Below, piece after piece: positions 21,236-32,458 of a stretch of DNA of 64,000 nt. The stretch is from Triatoma infestans (lineage: Eukaryota; Arthropoda; Insecta; Hemiptera; Reduviidae): positions 34,275 to 98,274 of the forward strand of contig JAAEAF010002802.1 of NCBI GenBank assembly GCA_011037195.1, read 5' to 3'. Numbering within the stretch: the stretch's first letter is position 1; every line of letters begins with the position of its first letter. The translations under genes and the position numbers were made by a program. The notes below the pieces were generated by a model that was not told the DNA's origin, did no database searches, and was given only the letters and a program-made list of their open reading frames with translations.

Positions 21236-22098
21236 TATGTATGTATGTATGTATTGTGTATGTATGTATGTATGTATGTATGTATGTATGTATGTATGAA
21301 ACAGCAGAGCAAAGTTATCTGTCGAAATTCATCAACCGGAAGTACCACGTTACTGAATGTATTTTTTTTTTTTTTTTTTTCACTTTTTGCGATTATCTCG
21401 AACATGGCTCCAACGGTTATTCTTTAAACTATTTAATATCAACTACACATACAAAGATCTGTAATTTTTATTTGAAACATTTCTCCAGGTAACTTTTGTG
21501 AGAGGGGCGGGAGGGTTAGGTTTGTTTTTAAAGTGCAATTTCCGTTTTCTATACAATTCTATCATCTAAATAATATTACTTTTGAATTAAATATGTTGTT
21601 GAAATTATTAGTTTGAAGAAAATCAGACCACCGGAAGTGTGTTTTTGCTAGAAAGTATTTTTCAGTTTTCTACTGTTTTCTCTAAAACGGCTCCAGCGAT
21701 TTTCTTTAAACTAAGTATGTTAACTGCACATATACAGAACTAAAACTTTTATTTGAATTATTTGAGCGGGTAAAGTCATTTAAGGGGTTTTGTTTTGGTG
21801 GAGAGGTAGGTCAATGTTTTCCCCTAAAGTGCTATCTTAGTTGATTCTACAATTCTACCATCTAAACAAAATTAATTAGTAATAAATACATTGACAAAAT
21901 TCCAAGTTTTCCAAGAAAAATTTAGTGAACCGGAAGTGCATTTTTATTAAACAGTTATTTTCAAATTTTTTATGATTTTCTCCATAAAAATATTGACGAA
22001 TTTTATTTAATTTGGTATAATGACTATAAAGTTCGTCAATTATAATTTTGAAAACTGGAGTAAGAGAAAGTTGTATGAGTGTTTCACACCAGATTTTT
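20660..22098 (+). repeat. Family R repeat with expanded microsatellite
   Basis: Runs from ACTTTCTCTTATTCGTAAGAG to GTTTCACACCAGATTTTTAT, with three internal units (CCGGAAGT-type junctions near 21337, 21632 and 21930). Its microsatellite site has grown to about 500 bp: imperfect ACATAAAT-type repeats (20960-21160), (GT)n (21183-21233) and (TATG)n (21236-21299). Confidence 0.85.
21183..21299. repeat. (GT)n and (TATG)n microsatellites
   Basis: About 25 GT repeats, then TATG repeats interrupted once. The run ends in TGAAACAGCAGAGC, the family R sequence that always follows the microsatellite. Confidence 0.95.
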
Positions 22099-22999
22099 AT
22101 TCTTTTTAATAGGAATTATAGTTCAATGTCTTCCCCTGCATCACCCTATTGTTACAATTATAAATTTAAAAAAATAACGCACTCAGAGTTCCTCAAAACA
22201 TACTTAATTTTGCTGAAATGTAATTTTCAATAATTTGGCACGATTGCAATACTTCTTCTTTTCACCACGACTGAGTGAAACTAAAAAAGTATTTTGGTAA
22301 ATATGTTTCCCCTCCCCCCAAAAATGAGGATCATTGGGGCGCAGCTTCAATTAATTAGCCATAGATTGCTAGAGTAATGTCACATTGGTTTAGCAAACTT
22401 GTTCATATACACCAGTAATAAAACTGTGATTACATGTTTATTACGGTTTCATCGCTGGAATTTTATTTAAAAATACTGTAAAGGTCGCGTTATGTCATCA
22501 ACAGAGAGAGCGTATGGCTAAAAACAGAAATAAATCTTCAAGTTGAGCACACTTAATCGAAATCAAGTTATGCAATAACCTGTAACAATAAAACAAAAGT
22601 AAAAAAATAAAAAAAAATAAAAAAATGTAGACAAAATAAACAAACAATAAAAATAATAAATTTTTAAAGAGAAGATAATACTTTAAATTTATAAACTAAT
22701 TTTTCATTAATTAAAACAAGTCGTCACTTCTTTATGAAAGGTTTAATAGTAAACATTTGAAAAAATTATGGAAAAGATAAAATAATTTATTTGATTAATA
22801 AAAAAAATAAAAAAAAAAAAGAGTGAGATATTAAAAGGAAACGTGATTCATCACATGAAATAACCACGTGATTATTATCAACCTTCCTGTCCACTTTACC
22901 AGCATACTTTTCCACAGTTTTCTGCAATATTCTAAGCTGTGAAAACTTAGTGCATGCATTTGTTGCTTTAAAAGGTAACTTACTTAAAAAAAAAAAAAA
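22099..22999. other. AT-rich interval, no gene seen
   Basis: A family R end fragment (TTTGGCACGATTGCAATAC) lies near 22236. A lysine-codon-rich A tract occupies 22590-22660. No supported gene. Confidence 0.5.
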
Positions 23000-23108
23000 A
23001 ATTGCTGTGAAACACTCACTCAACTTTGTGAATTTACTGAATGGTTTATTTTTTTTTTTTTTTTCAGTTATTCGCAATTTTCTTTAAATTCCATACACTA
23101 TCTTCTTA

Positions 23109-23972
23109 CGAGGGTTATCCAGTAAGTAACGAGACAAATTGCTATAGCTCAAAAACGATTTATTTAATCAATATAAAACTTTGGCTGCTTTTCAACATAA
23201 TCCCCAACAACATTTTTATACACTTGTCCCATCGTTCTTCTAATTTATGTATGCCTCTGTCATAAAATTCTTTGGGTTGATCACGAAGCCACTTTTGCAC
23301 CTGATTTGGATAACTTCTTCATTGGATTGAAAATGTTTCCTTCGTAGAGCCTCTTTAAGGGTTCCAAACAAATGGAAGTCCGATGGGGCGAGTTTAGGGC
23401 TGTAGGATCTCTCACCCCACTTTCTTTGTGGGCGTTCGTAAGTTGTCTTGGAACCCAGCTTGCACAAATTTTCTTGTACTATAGCTTATTCTGAATAATG
23501 TTATGGACAGTTCCAACACTCGCTTGCACTTTTTCAGCTATCAGTTCAACCGTAATACGCCTGTTATCCTGAATTAACGCGTTAATGTGAGATTTAAGGG
23601 AGGCAGTTGCAACTTCAAACGGTTGTCCACTTCGTTGCTCGACACAGACACTTTTAATTGTTCTACCCATTTGTAAACGATCGAACGGTTCAAACAATTA
23701 TTCCCGTACATTTTCAACATTCTTTCGTGGTTGATACCCTCTGTAACTAAAAAATCTAATCATTGAGCGTTGTTCTTCCGAGTTGCAATGCTCGAAGATA
23801 CGCCATTCTTAACTGAATACATTTGAGGATATACTTACCAACTAGTTTCGAAAAGCTGATGGGAAACTAAGTACAAGCATGCCAACTTGACGCACTGAAA
23901 CTGTTGTATTGATTAAACAAACTATTTCTAAGCTACAGCGATTTGTCTCGTTACTTATTGAATGAACCCTCA
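23109..23972 (-). mobile_element. Mariner B, internally deleted
   Basis: An 864-bp element with imperfect terminal inverted repeats: CGAGGGTTATCCAGTAAGTA at the left and the complement of TGAGGGTTCATTCAATAAGT at the right, both continuing ACGAGACAAAT. TA precedes the left end; the right flank is TT, so the target duplication has decayed or the end has mutated. The length is about 400 bp short of a complete mariner. Confidence 0.85.
23240..23810 (-). pseudogene. Mariner B transposase remnant
   Basis: The minus strand encodes two blocks. From about 23806 to 23479 is the N-terminal DNA-binding region (SEEQRSMIRF, then IQDNRRITVELIAEKVQAS, the second helix-turn-helix). From 23467 to 23240 is the C-terminal region, with ERSYSPKLAPSDFHLFGTLK holding the third catalytic Asp. 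Between them the central domain with the first two catalytic Asp residues is missing: the frame jumps from NIIQNKL to LGSKTTYERPQRKWG. Two frameshifts add to the damage. It cannot make active transposase but may once have been mobilised through its TIRs. Confidence 0.85.
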
Positions 23973-24149
23973 TTCATAAATGGCTGCCACTTTTATTTGA
24001 AACATCTTTCTTGGAATTGTAATTTTTTTGTGTGGGGGAGGGGAAGAATACATTTTCTGAATCGAAAAAACAAGTTGAATATATATATATATTCATTTTC
24101 AAACATTAACAAAAAAAAGTGGCGAATTAATATAAACACAGACAATGCC

Positions 24150-24720
24150 AACATGCAACGTTTGCTTTCCGGCGGGCTTCTGTCTTACTGTTTACTTCAT
24201 CAGCAGTACTCTACCTGTTACAGATCTGGTGTACTCTTCATTGACAAGCAACTCACATGGAACCCACATGAAGATGACAAACCACATGAAGATGACAAAC
24301 CACATGGAAAAGACAAACAATGGCTAAACTTAATAAACTATTTACAGACTTCTTGGAAGACGAACTAAATTAATAACACTTATATCTATATTATGTTTCT
24401 CAAACCTATATGGGCTTACTGAACTATGGGGTTCAGCCAAACCTAAAGCATACGAACTATACAGAATTTCAATCTAAACTACTTTGATGACGCTCCATAC
24501 TAGGTCATAACTCACCATGCGACCCTCGATATCCCTTACGTACAACAACTTGCCAAGATTTCAAATCCCATCTCTCTCTCATTGTTCTAATCCATTTGTA
24601 CAGTCTCTTGCCTCTACCACTATCCCTGACAATACTCTTCGCCGTTTGAATCAGCCAGTGGCATCAGATTTCCTTCGGAATTTATCAAGCATCTCTGAGA
24701 TAATCCCGAAGACAGTGCTA
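24150..24720 (+). pseudogene. Jockey-like LINE 3' fragment
   Basis: Plus-strand pieces in several frames match the thumb and C-terminal part of jockey-type reverse transcriptases: GVLFIDKQLTWNPH (24219-24268), then LTELWGSAKP at about 24415, and a block with NPFVQSLASTTIPDNTLRRL at about 24590. At 24265-24318 an 18-bp unit is present three times, adding HEDDKP repeats that such proteins do not have. At least two frameshifts and one stop. The catalytic YADD region is missing, so this is a truncated, dead copy. There is no RNase H, as usual for jockey. Confidence 0.7.
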
Positions 24721-25285
24721 CTATTGGATATTTTATAGGAGTATTGGAATCTAAACGCTAAAATAAAACGACACAATTCCAAAACAAGAGATCCCTTTTA
24801 TTGGATTCCTTCAAAATAGATTCCCACACAGTACATCTAATCAGCGGTGTACTAAGCAGGGAATTGGCCTATAGGTCTTCCAGTATTGGGCACTCCTCTA
24901 CTGGCATCTGCTTATCTGCACACGATTGGCTGGTATGGAGAATGGATTGTGTTTTCGGAGGACTATAGAAGGCTAAATAACTTCTGTGGAAATATAACAA
25001 GGAATATGAGAAGGTAGCCACTTAAATTTACTACACATCCAAGCACTGGTAGAAGAAGGGTTAAATTGTAAAATGTTTGTTACTTGCCTAGCAATTAGAA
25101 CATTAGCTCTCGTCCTGACTTACATGATAGTTACATGATAAAATTCTAGAGAAGATTTTGGAGTTGTGGTCCATATCACTCGCAAGTTAAAACCAGCTAG
25201 GTGAAATTCACAGCTAACATACCTTCTTACTAACTGCTGCCAACAGCTAAATCGCAGAATTAAATTATTATACATATAACCAAGT
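24721..25285. other. Unassigned interval
   Basis: No supported gene. The stretch 24780-24990 has moderate GC content and may be LINE 3' UTR. Confidence 0.35.
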
Positions 25286-25860
25286 AATGGGATCTAATCT
25301 AATCTAAAAATCGGGGCCTCCAACTCTCGTAGAACACCTCACATCAGTCATGTATCATTAAGAAACGCCGGGGCTGAGGCGAGTGAAATTTCTGATCCCG
25401 CATGCGGCTCCAGATTGTGGACATCGAATTTCAGGAATCGTCTGCGAGCATAATGCACGCATTCTCCAAGAAACGATGTCTAATTCTTTTGGCCGCATTT
25501 CCTACAGAGTGGGTCCGCAAAGAGACCCGTATTATGCAGATGCTTCCTTCAAAGACAGTGCCTGTAAGTAGGACACTAATTCTCCTTATCTCCACTATTG
25601 TTCTACCGAGGAGATAGGTTGTGCGAGTCTTTGAGGGACCCTCTAAGAAAATCTAAGAGTGCCTCAGCTCCGCAGTATTTCTCCAACATGTATGTTTCCG
25701 AGTCAGCCATTTTTCAATGGACAGACAGTTCTGTACGAGAGGCCGCAGAAAGGCTCCGGACCGATGGGTCCTTGAAGCGCCCTCCTTTGCCAGCCTGTCG
25801 GCCTCTTCGTTACCTTGAATGCCTTTGTGCCCCGACACCTAGCCCAGCGTAAGGCTATTT
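25286..25860 (-). pseudogene. LINE fragment: RNase H end and zinc-knuckle
   Basis: Minus-strand frame 25838-25653 begins SGHKGIQGNEEADRLAKEGA, the C-terminal RNase H motif of I/R1-type LINEs. Downstream, in other frames, come HLHNTGLFADPLCRKCGQK and a degenerate His/Cys pair, then a tail ending near TTAGATTAGATTAGAT (25288-25303 on the minus strand). Several frameshifts and stops. Only the last quarter of a polyprotein remains. Confidence 0.75.
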
Positions 25861-26340
25861 GAGGTTTGCCAGAGCTTAGATTAGAAGTAATGGTGAAAAC
25901 AAATTGTTGTAACTTAATCCGTGGAGAACCTTGAAAATCAAATGAAGGTTAGTTCAAATGATCAAAGGATCACATTAATTGAAGGTAATAGTAAATAACA
26001 GTATTGTATATACTGGATAGCATCAATTACAATTAAGGAATGTTGGAAAATTAAGGTGTTTTTATAAATAGTACAACCAGAAATGTTGGGTCATCCAACA
26101 TTGCTTGCGAATTGGCCAAGAGACGACAGCGTTTAGACGGAAAGTGGTTGGCTTCAAAAAAAAAAAAAAAAAAAAAAAAAAAACAGTTCTGCCTGAGACA
26201 GGGAAATCAGTTTTTCCTTAGTTGGTCAATTCTTCCTAAACAGGAAAATAAAGAAAGTTAAATTCACTGGAGGATAAAGAAAATAACAGGTATTAAAACA
26301 AAACCTAAATAAATTAGTAATTCAACAGAAACAAAATAAG
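25861..26340. other. Unassigned interval with long poly(A)
   Basis: Unassigned sequence ends in a poly(A) run of about 27 bases at 26157-26183, as if the interval before it were a retroposed RNA. No reading frame supports a gene. Confidence 0.4.
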
Positions 26341-26533
26341 GGAAGGGATTAGCTCAGTGGTTAGCGCATTGGACTCCCACGCGGAGGTCACGGGTTCGAG
26401 TCCACTGAGCTGCCCTTAGATTTTCTGCTCCTAGGACAGTGATGGAAAGTGTTGTGTGTAATTAGAGAACATGCAGTACACTGAGAAAGCTCCTGGTGCA
26501 AATGACCATAGATGTTGACGCGCCTTAAGTTAA
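26341..26533 (+). mobile_element. tRNA-derived SINE (family 1)
   Basis: A box TAGCTCAGTGG (26350-26360) and B box GGTTCGAGTCC (26393-26403) are both close to consensus. The body is shortened: the GGAGCC...CCGGTGATGG part is reduced to GGACAGTGATGG. It ends ATAGATGTTGACGCGCCTTA. It is the copy with the best-preserved polymerase III promoter in the window. Confidence 0.85.
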
Positions 26534-26764
26534 AAAATTATTTGGGCCCCTCCCTCACATATAATATTCAAACAACAACCATGCTAGTTACGTTCTTCGA
26601 TAACAACAGACCCGTAAGCCTCAGGAAAAACGTAACATCTTTGTGGGGTAGTTTCTCTCCTATTCACATCCAGATTTCGTCTCGTCCTGTTTAATATTGT
26701 GTGTACATTACTGTACAGATTGTACATTTCTAAATAAACTAAAAAAAAAAAAAAAAAAAAAAAA
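26534..26764 (+). mobile_element. Retroposed sequence with AATAAA and poly(A)
   Basis: Directly after the SINE, a 200-bp sequence ends with a TAAATAAACT polyadenylation-type signal and about 23 A. This looks like the 3' end of a reverse-transcribed mRNA or LINE. The short reading frame 26512-26694 has no recognisable domain. Confidence 0.45.
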
Positions 26765-27464
26765 ATTCAAGGGGGTCCCGCGCTTTCTAGGCCCGGCCTT
26801 GATTATATTTATAATTGAATTAACAGCAGTATGAGAAAGTCGTGTGTATTACAGACCAGATTTTTAATAAATAATTCTCGAAATTTTTAATTCCTAAAAG
26901 TTTTTCTTTTTTAAAATAATCAACACATCGCCTAACATAAAGGCGGGTAGCTAAAGGAAACCTTGAATTTTACGCGTTGTGATTAATGATTCACTGGGTG
27001 CCGTAGTATTTAATCCAGGATAGGTGAATCATGCTAGAATTAAAGAGAACAATATGGCGGGAAAAAAAGCTTTTATTTTGTTTTCATTTATTTATTCTTT
27101 ATTTATTATTTTTTTTTAAAGGAAAATTTATGAGATGACCTTGTTGTATGTAGCGCCGCTATTTGTAGTACTGATGACACAATGCTTTGTCGTGATTTGA
27201 AGTGTTTATAAAAACACAGGAAGTTACTAACATGAAATGAATGGGACAGACGAATATGGCCATTATTAAACTAGCTAGTAGAGAAGTTGCTCTACCGTAG
27301 CATACTATAATTAACAATACTATGTTTTTTTGTTCTAGTTTCTAATTCTAAACAATATAACGTTACATCATAAATAGTTGCCTAGGTTTAAGGTGAAGTT
27401 CAATAGCAAAATCTGATATGACACTCAATTGACTCATACCCCCTTTTTCCTTTTTTTTTTTTTT
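26765..27464. other. AT-rich interval, no gene seen
   Basis: A family R terminus remnant lies near 26830-26863 (GTATGAGAAAGTCGTGTG). The rest is AT-rich and does not match other parts of the window. Confidence 0.5.
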
Positions 27465-28655
27465 ACTTTTTGTTAGTCCTAGTAAGAGGAAGTGTTGTGT
27501 AATCGTGCCAAATTTTCGATATCGAGTTTTCACCGGTAATATCCGTTTTGAGGTCTTCTGAGTCCAAAAAAGTGGTTTTTAGCAAATGGTGTGTGTGTGT
27601 GTGTGTGTGTGTGTGTTGATATTCCGTTTAAGTCATCATGGGATCTGACAATAGGTCACCGGTCAAAACTCCTTAACCGGAAGTACCATTTTACTGAATG
27701 GTTTTTTTTTTTTTCACTTTTTTTTTTGCAATTATCTCCAAAATAGGTCCAATGATTTTTGTTTAAACTTGCAAAGTGCCATTTCAGTTTATTTATACAA
27801 TTCTATCAGCTAAATAATATTAATTAGAATTAAATATGTTGTTGAAATTTCGAGTTTGAAAAAAAATCAGAAAACCGGAAGTGCCATTTTTTTTTACTAA
27901 AAAGTATTTATCAGTTTTCTGGTATTTTTTTTTTACTTTCTTGCAATTTTCACAAAAATGGTTCTCCGACGATTTTTACAAACATGGGGTATATCAACTA
28001 CACATACAAAGATCTACCACTTTTATTTAAAACATTTCTCTGGAAAAATTCATTTAAGGGCACTGTTGAGGGACGGGTGAGGTAAGGTTTTCCTCTAAAT
28101 TGCTAATTCAGTTTAATATACAAATCTGTCATCTAAAATAATATTAATTAAAATTAAATGTGTTGTTGAAATTCCGAGTTTATAAAAAATAACGGATGAC
28201 CGGAAGTGCGTTTTTACTGAAAAGTATTTTTCAGTTTTCTGATATTTTCAAGAAAACGACTCCCCAACGATTTTCTTTAACTAGGAATGTGAACTACACA
28301 TATAAAGAGCTACTACTTTTATTTGAAATATTTCTCCTGGTGAAGTCATTTAAGTAAGGGGGCTTTTGGGGGAAGGGTGGGGTTATGTTTTTCTCTGAAG
28401 TGCTACTGTAGTTGATTATACAATTCTACCATGCAAACAAAATTAATTAGAAATAAATAGATGGCCAAAATTGCTGAGTTTCAAGAAAATTAGTAAACAG
28501 GTAGTGCGCTTTTACTGAACATTTTATTCAGTTTTCGAAGAACTTCATGGAAATTCATCAAATTCGATACACAAACTATAAAATTTGTCAATTAGGTACA
28601 ATTTTTGAAAACTTGAAAAAGTTGTGTGAGTGTTTCACATGAGTTATTTTTTTTT
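27465..28655 (+). repeat. Family R repeat with three internal units
   Basis: Begins ACTTTTTGTTAGTCCTAGTA, has (GT)n at 27590-27616, and internal junctions AACCGGAAGT (about 27678), AAACCGGAAGT (about 27873) and GACCGGAAGT (about 28198). It ends in GTGTGAGTGTTTCACATGAG. It is followed head to tail by an older subtype copy starting at 28656. Confidence 0.85.
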
Positions 28656-29316
28656 ACTTTCTCTTACTAACTCCTAATATGAATAATTAAGTGGCAATTG
28701 AGTTTTCATCGGAAATACATGTTTTTAGAGATCCCTGAGTAAATAAAAAGTTTATAGCGAATGGGCCAATATGTGTTTGTGAATTACATTTCAAAAACGA
28801 AAAGTCGCAGATAGCTCAAACATATTATTCCTTTTATTTGGTACTACCATCGTATCTGACACAAAAGTTTCGGGCAAAATCCATCAACTTTTTTTTTTGT
28901 TTCTCAGTTTTTCGGGATTTTCTCGAAAATGGATGCAATGTTTTTCTTTAAAACTCGTATATTGTCTGCACATATAAAATTATACCTATTACTTTTTATT
29001 TGAAAAATTCTTCTCGAGAAAATTGTTTCTCGAGTAATATTTTAGCTTTATCCTAAAATACTACTACAGCACAATGTATGGTTCTGCCACCTCTATAATA
29101 TTAATATACATTAGAAACATTGCTAGAATTCCAAATGTGATAAAAAAAAATTCACAGATATAACTTATTTATTTGTAACATTTTTCATCTAATTAACATT
29201 AATTAGATGATAGAATTGTTTAATAAACTGAAATAGCAGTAAGATGAAAACACAGAAGTGCCCTTAAATGAATTTTCCCGGAGAAACGTTTCAAATAAAA
29301 GTTGTAGCTCTTTGTA

Positions 29317-30236
29317 CGAGGTGTGTAAATTAAGTAATGAGACTGATTTTCTAGTGTTCGATCTGGCAACACTGGAGACGCGGCGTATGCGTGATAGGGC
29401 AAGTAAACATCTGATACACGTCCAGTGCAAATTTGAAAATGCTAGAGTTGTTGCACTGTCCGTAGTGACTTTTTTTGTGAGCAAGGTTTTTTCAGTGCGT
29501 TTTAAAAATGAGTGACATCAATTACGAGCAACGTTGTGCTATCAGGTTTTGCTTCAGACTTGGGCACAGTGCAACGGAAACTTTTGAAAAACTGTGCCAG
29601 GTCTATGGAGACAATGTTTTGTCGAGAGCACAGGTTTTTAGGTGGTTTAAGTCGTTTGCAGAAGGAAGGGAATCAATTGAAGACGAGCCTCGCAGCGGAA
29701 GGCCTTCATCTTCAAGAACCGACGAAAATGTTGGCAGAATCCGCGATCTCGTGCGTTCAGATCGTCGTTTGACAGTCCGAAATCAATCGTCGTTTGAGAG
29801 ACTTTGAAACGAAGTCATGCGGTGTGAGACCAAACATCAAAAACAAGTGGGTGTTGCATCACGACAATACTCCGTGTCACACCGCGATTTCTATTAATGA
29901 GTATTTGGCCAGTAATAACATTCCTGTGGCTCCTCAGCCTCCTTATTCACCCGACTTGAGTCCATGTGACTTTTTTTTGTTCCCCAAATTGAAAAATCAC
30001 CTCAAGAGAGGACGTCATTTTGGAAAATTAGAGAATATTCAAACAGCCGTAACCGACCAACTGAAGTCTATTCCAGTATCCGAGATCCAGCACTGCTATG
30101 ACGAATGGAACAATCGTCTTCAGCGTTGTGTGGCTTCGCAAGGTAGTTACTTTGAAGGGGACAATGTTGAATTGTAATTTTATTTGAATAAAAATAAGAT
30201 AAAAAATCAGTCTCATTACTTAATTTACACACCTCG
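29317..30236 (+). mobile_element. Mariner C, internally deleted, near-perfect TIRs
   Basis: A 920-bp element. The first 35 or so bases (CGAGGTGTGTAAATTAAGTA, then ATGAGACTGATTTT) are repeated inverted at the other end without mismatch. TA flanks both sides (29315-29316 and 30237-30238). Family R consensus (GCTCTTTGTATGTGTAGT) runs across the rejoined site, proving the boundaries. Confidence 0.95.
29508..30177 (+). pseudogene. Mariner C transposase, catalytic core deleted
   Basis: 29508-29790 encodes the N-terminal DNA-binding half: [20 protein letters not shown], the helix-turn-helix region, and the GRPSSSR linker. At about 29785 the sequence jumps to the end of the catalytic domain in another frame: HHDNTPCHTA (second Asp), PPYSPDLSPCDFFLF (third Asp) and a complete C-terminus ending GSYFEGDNVEL with a TAA. 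Roughly 130 residues including the first catalytic Asp are gone, so there is no transposase activity. The intact TIRs mean it could have been moved by a complete relative. The subfamily differs from mariners A and B. Confidence 0.9.
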
Positions 30237-30590
30237 TATGTGTAGTGGATATGCGAAGTTTAAACAAAATCTATTTGAGTTTAACAAAATTTATTTGAGC
30301 CACTTTTGAGAAAATCGCAAAAACGTAAAAAAACGTACTTGTAAAGTTGTACTTCCGGCTGAGGAATTTTGACAGATAACGCACCGTCAGATTCCATGGT
30401 CCGACGTAATATCAAGTTTCAGTTTCTGCGGTTTTACGTTTTTGAGCTTTGCTGTTCACACACACACACACACACACACCCACCATTTGCTAAAACGCAC
30501 TTTTTTGGACTCAAGGGACCTCAAAACGGATATTTCCGGTGAAAACTTGATATAAAAAATTTGACACAATTACATAGGTACTGTTATTGT

Positions 30591-30786
30591 AACCAAAAAT
30601 ATGTTTTGGTAGTTCTGAGGAATCCGAGACATTAAAATGCGAATGTGTTTGTCACTATTATTGGCCTATCTACAATGTAATCATTATATACCTGTCTGTT
30701 TTGGGGTAGGTTGGCCTTGCTTCTTTATATTTCTGTTAAGATGTATAAACAAAATTTAAAATTAACAATTATTTGTCATTTTATAT
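30591..30786. other. Short unassigned interval
   Basis: AT-rich; nothing recognised. Confidence 0.5.
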
Positions 30787-31480
30787 TGTAACGCAGAGCC
30801 ACTGGTGCCAACTATGGGAGTAGCAAGCACTTCAGGTTTTTCGCGTGGCCGCTGGGAAGCGCTAGCGGTCTTCCACGGTCTATCGCGACCTTGATATACG
30901 AGAAACTTCCAGAACTTTTTCCAGTGGTATAAATAGGAGAAGAACAGCTCAAGAGTGAGAGAGAGTCTTGTTACAAATGGAGTGCACGCTTGTTAAAAGT
31001 GAAGAAAAAGTGAACTGATAGAACTTTTGTTGATTTTGTACAATGTATTTAAGTGTTATATTTTGTAATTTATTGTGTTGAATAATAAATTAGTGTTGTT
31101 AGAAGTGTAACAGCAACCAAAAAGAAGCTCAGCAACCAAAGAAAGCAAAGAGAAGCTCAACCACTCTGTCGGACTAGAGTGGGAGAAGCTTTGTAAATAT
31201 AGCGTCGGACAGCCCATAAAAAAACACAGTTGAATTCAGTTCAACACATCCAATTATTACGTGTCATTTTCATACCACTCTACCTTAAAACATTTTCTAT
31301 TGTAAAGTCCAGGCAGTCTGTATCACTTAATTAATATATTAGTTAACCAAGTTTTCTTCTTATATCATCAACTAGAGCTAAATTCTCTCCACCTAAAACA
31401 ACCATTATAGAAGTTTAATGTGTTTTATCTAAACCGAATCCACTTAGCTACTAGTTGCAGTAGTTAGAAAAAACGTTACA
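30787..31480 (+). repeat. Solo LTR (family A), interrupted
   Basis: Starts TGTAACGCAGAGCCACTGG and ends AAAAAACGTTACA. It has a TATA box (GTATAAATAGGAG at about 30927) and an AATAAA signal near 31083. With the nested LTR removed it is about 386 bp, like the copies at 47627-48020 and 61167-61546. The flanks ATAT (left) and GTAC (right) do not match, so the target duplication is lost. Confidence 0.8.
31106..31408 (+). repeat. Solo LTR (family B) nested in LTR A
   Basis: TGTAACAGCAACC...AACCATTAT, 303 bp, bounded by AGAAG at 31101-31105 and 31409-31413 (5-bp target duplication). It is the same family as the LTR at 3936. Alignment with the other LTR A copies (GTGTTT...GAAGTTTA) confirms the empty site. 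Confidence 0.85.
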
Positions 31481-32458
31481 GTACATCACTGTATAGGTAA
31501 AACATCATTTTCTATTAATTGATGAGTAAGAGAAAGTTGATTATTAATTTCTCTTACTACTCCTAGTAAGAGAAACTATTGCGATCGTGCCAGATATTCG
31601 AAATTGAGTTTTCATCGGAAATATTTGTTTTGGAGCCGCCTCTGAATACGAAAAAATATTTGTACCGAATGGTCTGTACGTTAATTTATGTGTGCGAGTA
31701 AAGAAAGAATATTTCAAAAAAAGAAAAGTCGCAGGAAGAAGCACTAACTTGGTATTCTATTTAAGCATTACCACCGCATCAAACACGGAGTTTCGAGCTA
31801 AATTCATAAATTGGAAGTGTAACTTAACTGAATTTTTTTTTCAGTTTTTCGTGATTTCCTGGAAAATGGCTCCAAACTATTTTCTTTAAACATTTTTTTA
31901 TTCTATCGACACACATATCTATGACATTTATTTTTAATATTTTCTCACGAAAAATGATTTCTTTTTTCTTTTGGAGGTTCTGGGGGGAACAGTAGCGTTA
32001 TGTTTTCCTCTAAAGTAGCAGCACTTCAGATTAATAAATGACTTTATCACCTACATAATACACTGGTCAAAAAAAGTTGTGTATATTTCAAGATTTTGTA
32101 TTTCTGAACCAATTATAATACAATGTTGTTTATCTTTATAATAGTGTACAGTACAAACAAACAAAAAACACTTTGTCTTAGAGATAGCCGATGAGCCAAT
32201 GTGAAAAAAAAAGAAAATTTCCTAATACCAAAATGTAAATAAAAACTCACACAATCCTTAAACCACAAAAGTCGATTTTGTGTGTAATCAGTAAGGAACG
32301 GATTTTTATGTATTTAAAAATGCCAAATATTTAATTAAAATATGCATTTATTTTCGTCAATTATGTGGAAAATATGTGATTTTCTTAAAATATTTTCTGG
32401 AATATTTAAGTAAAATGGACATTTTTTTTTTATGAAAATGGAATTTTTTTGGGGGGGG

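Larger units (their letters stand above)
23000..24070. repeat. Family R remnants hosting mariner B
   Basis: A minus terminus (GCTGTGAAACACTCACTCAAC) abuts a plus-oriented piece (CTGAATGG...CAGTTATTCGC). It is interrupted at 23108 by mariner B and resumes at 23973 with GGCTGCCACTTTTATTTGAA. Confidence 0.6.
28656..30590. repeat. Older family R copy, then a minus copy hosting mariner C
   Basis: 28656-29165 is the diverged subtype (TTTTCATCGGAAATACATG, TATTACTTTTTATTTG). From 29170 a minus-orientation copy runs to 29316, is interrupted by mariner C and continues 30237-30590 (GTGTAGTGGATATGCGAAGT, TACTTCCGGCTGAGG, (CA)n at 30458-30478, TATTTCCGGTGAAAACTTG). Confidence 0.75.

Noticed and set aside
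25286..25305. Telomere-like (TTAGA)n at a LINE tail, suggesting a telomere-targeted LINE
   Set aside because: Only about three repeats, not TTAGG, and no telomeric flank; more likely an ordinary short tail.
25598..25852. 84-codon plus-strand frame
   Set aside because: It is the antisense shadow of the RNase H motif encoded on the minus strand.
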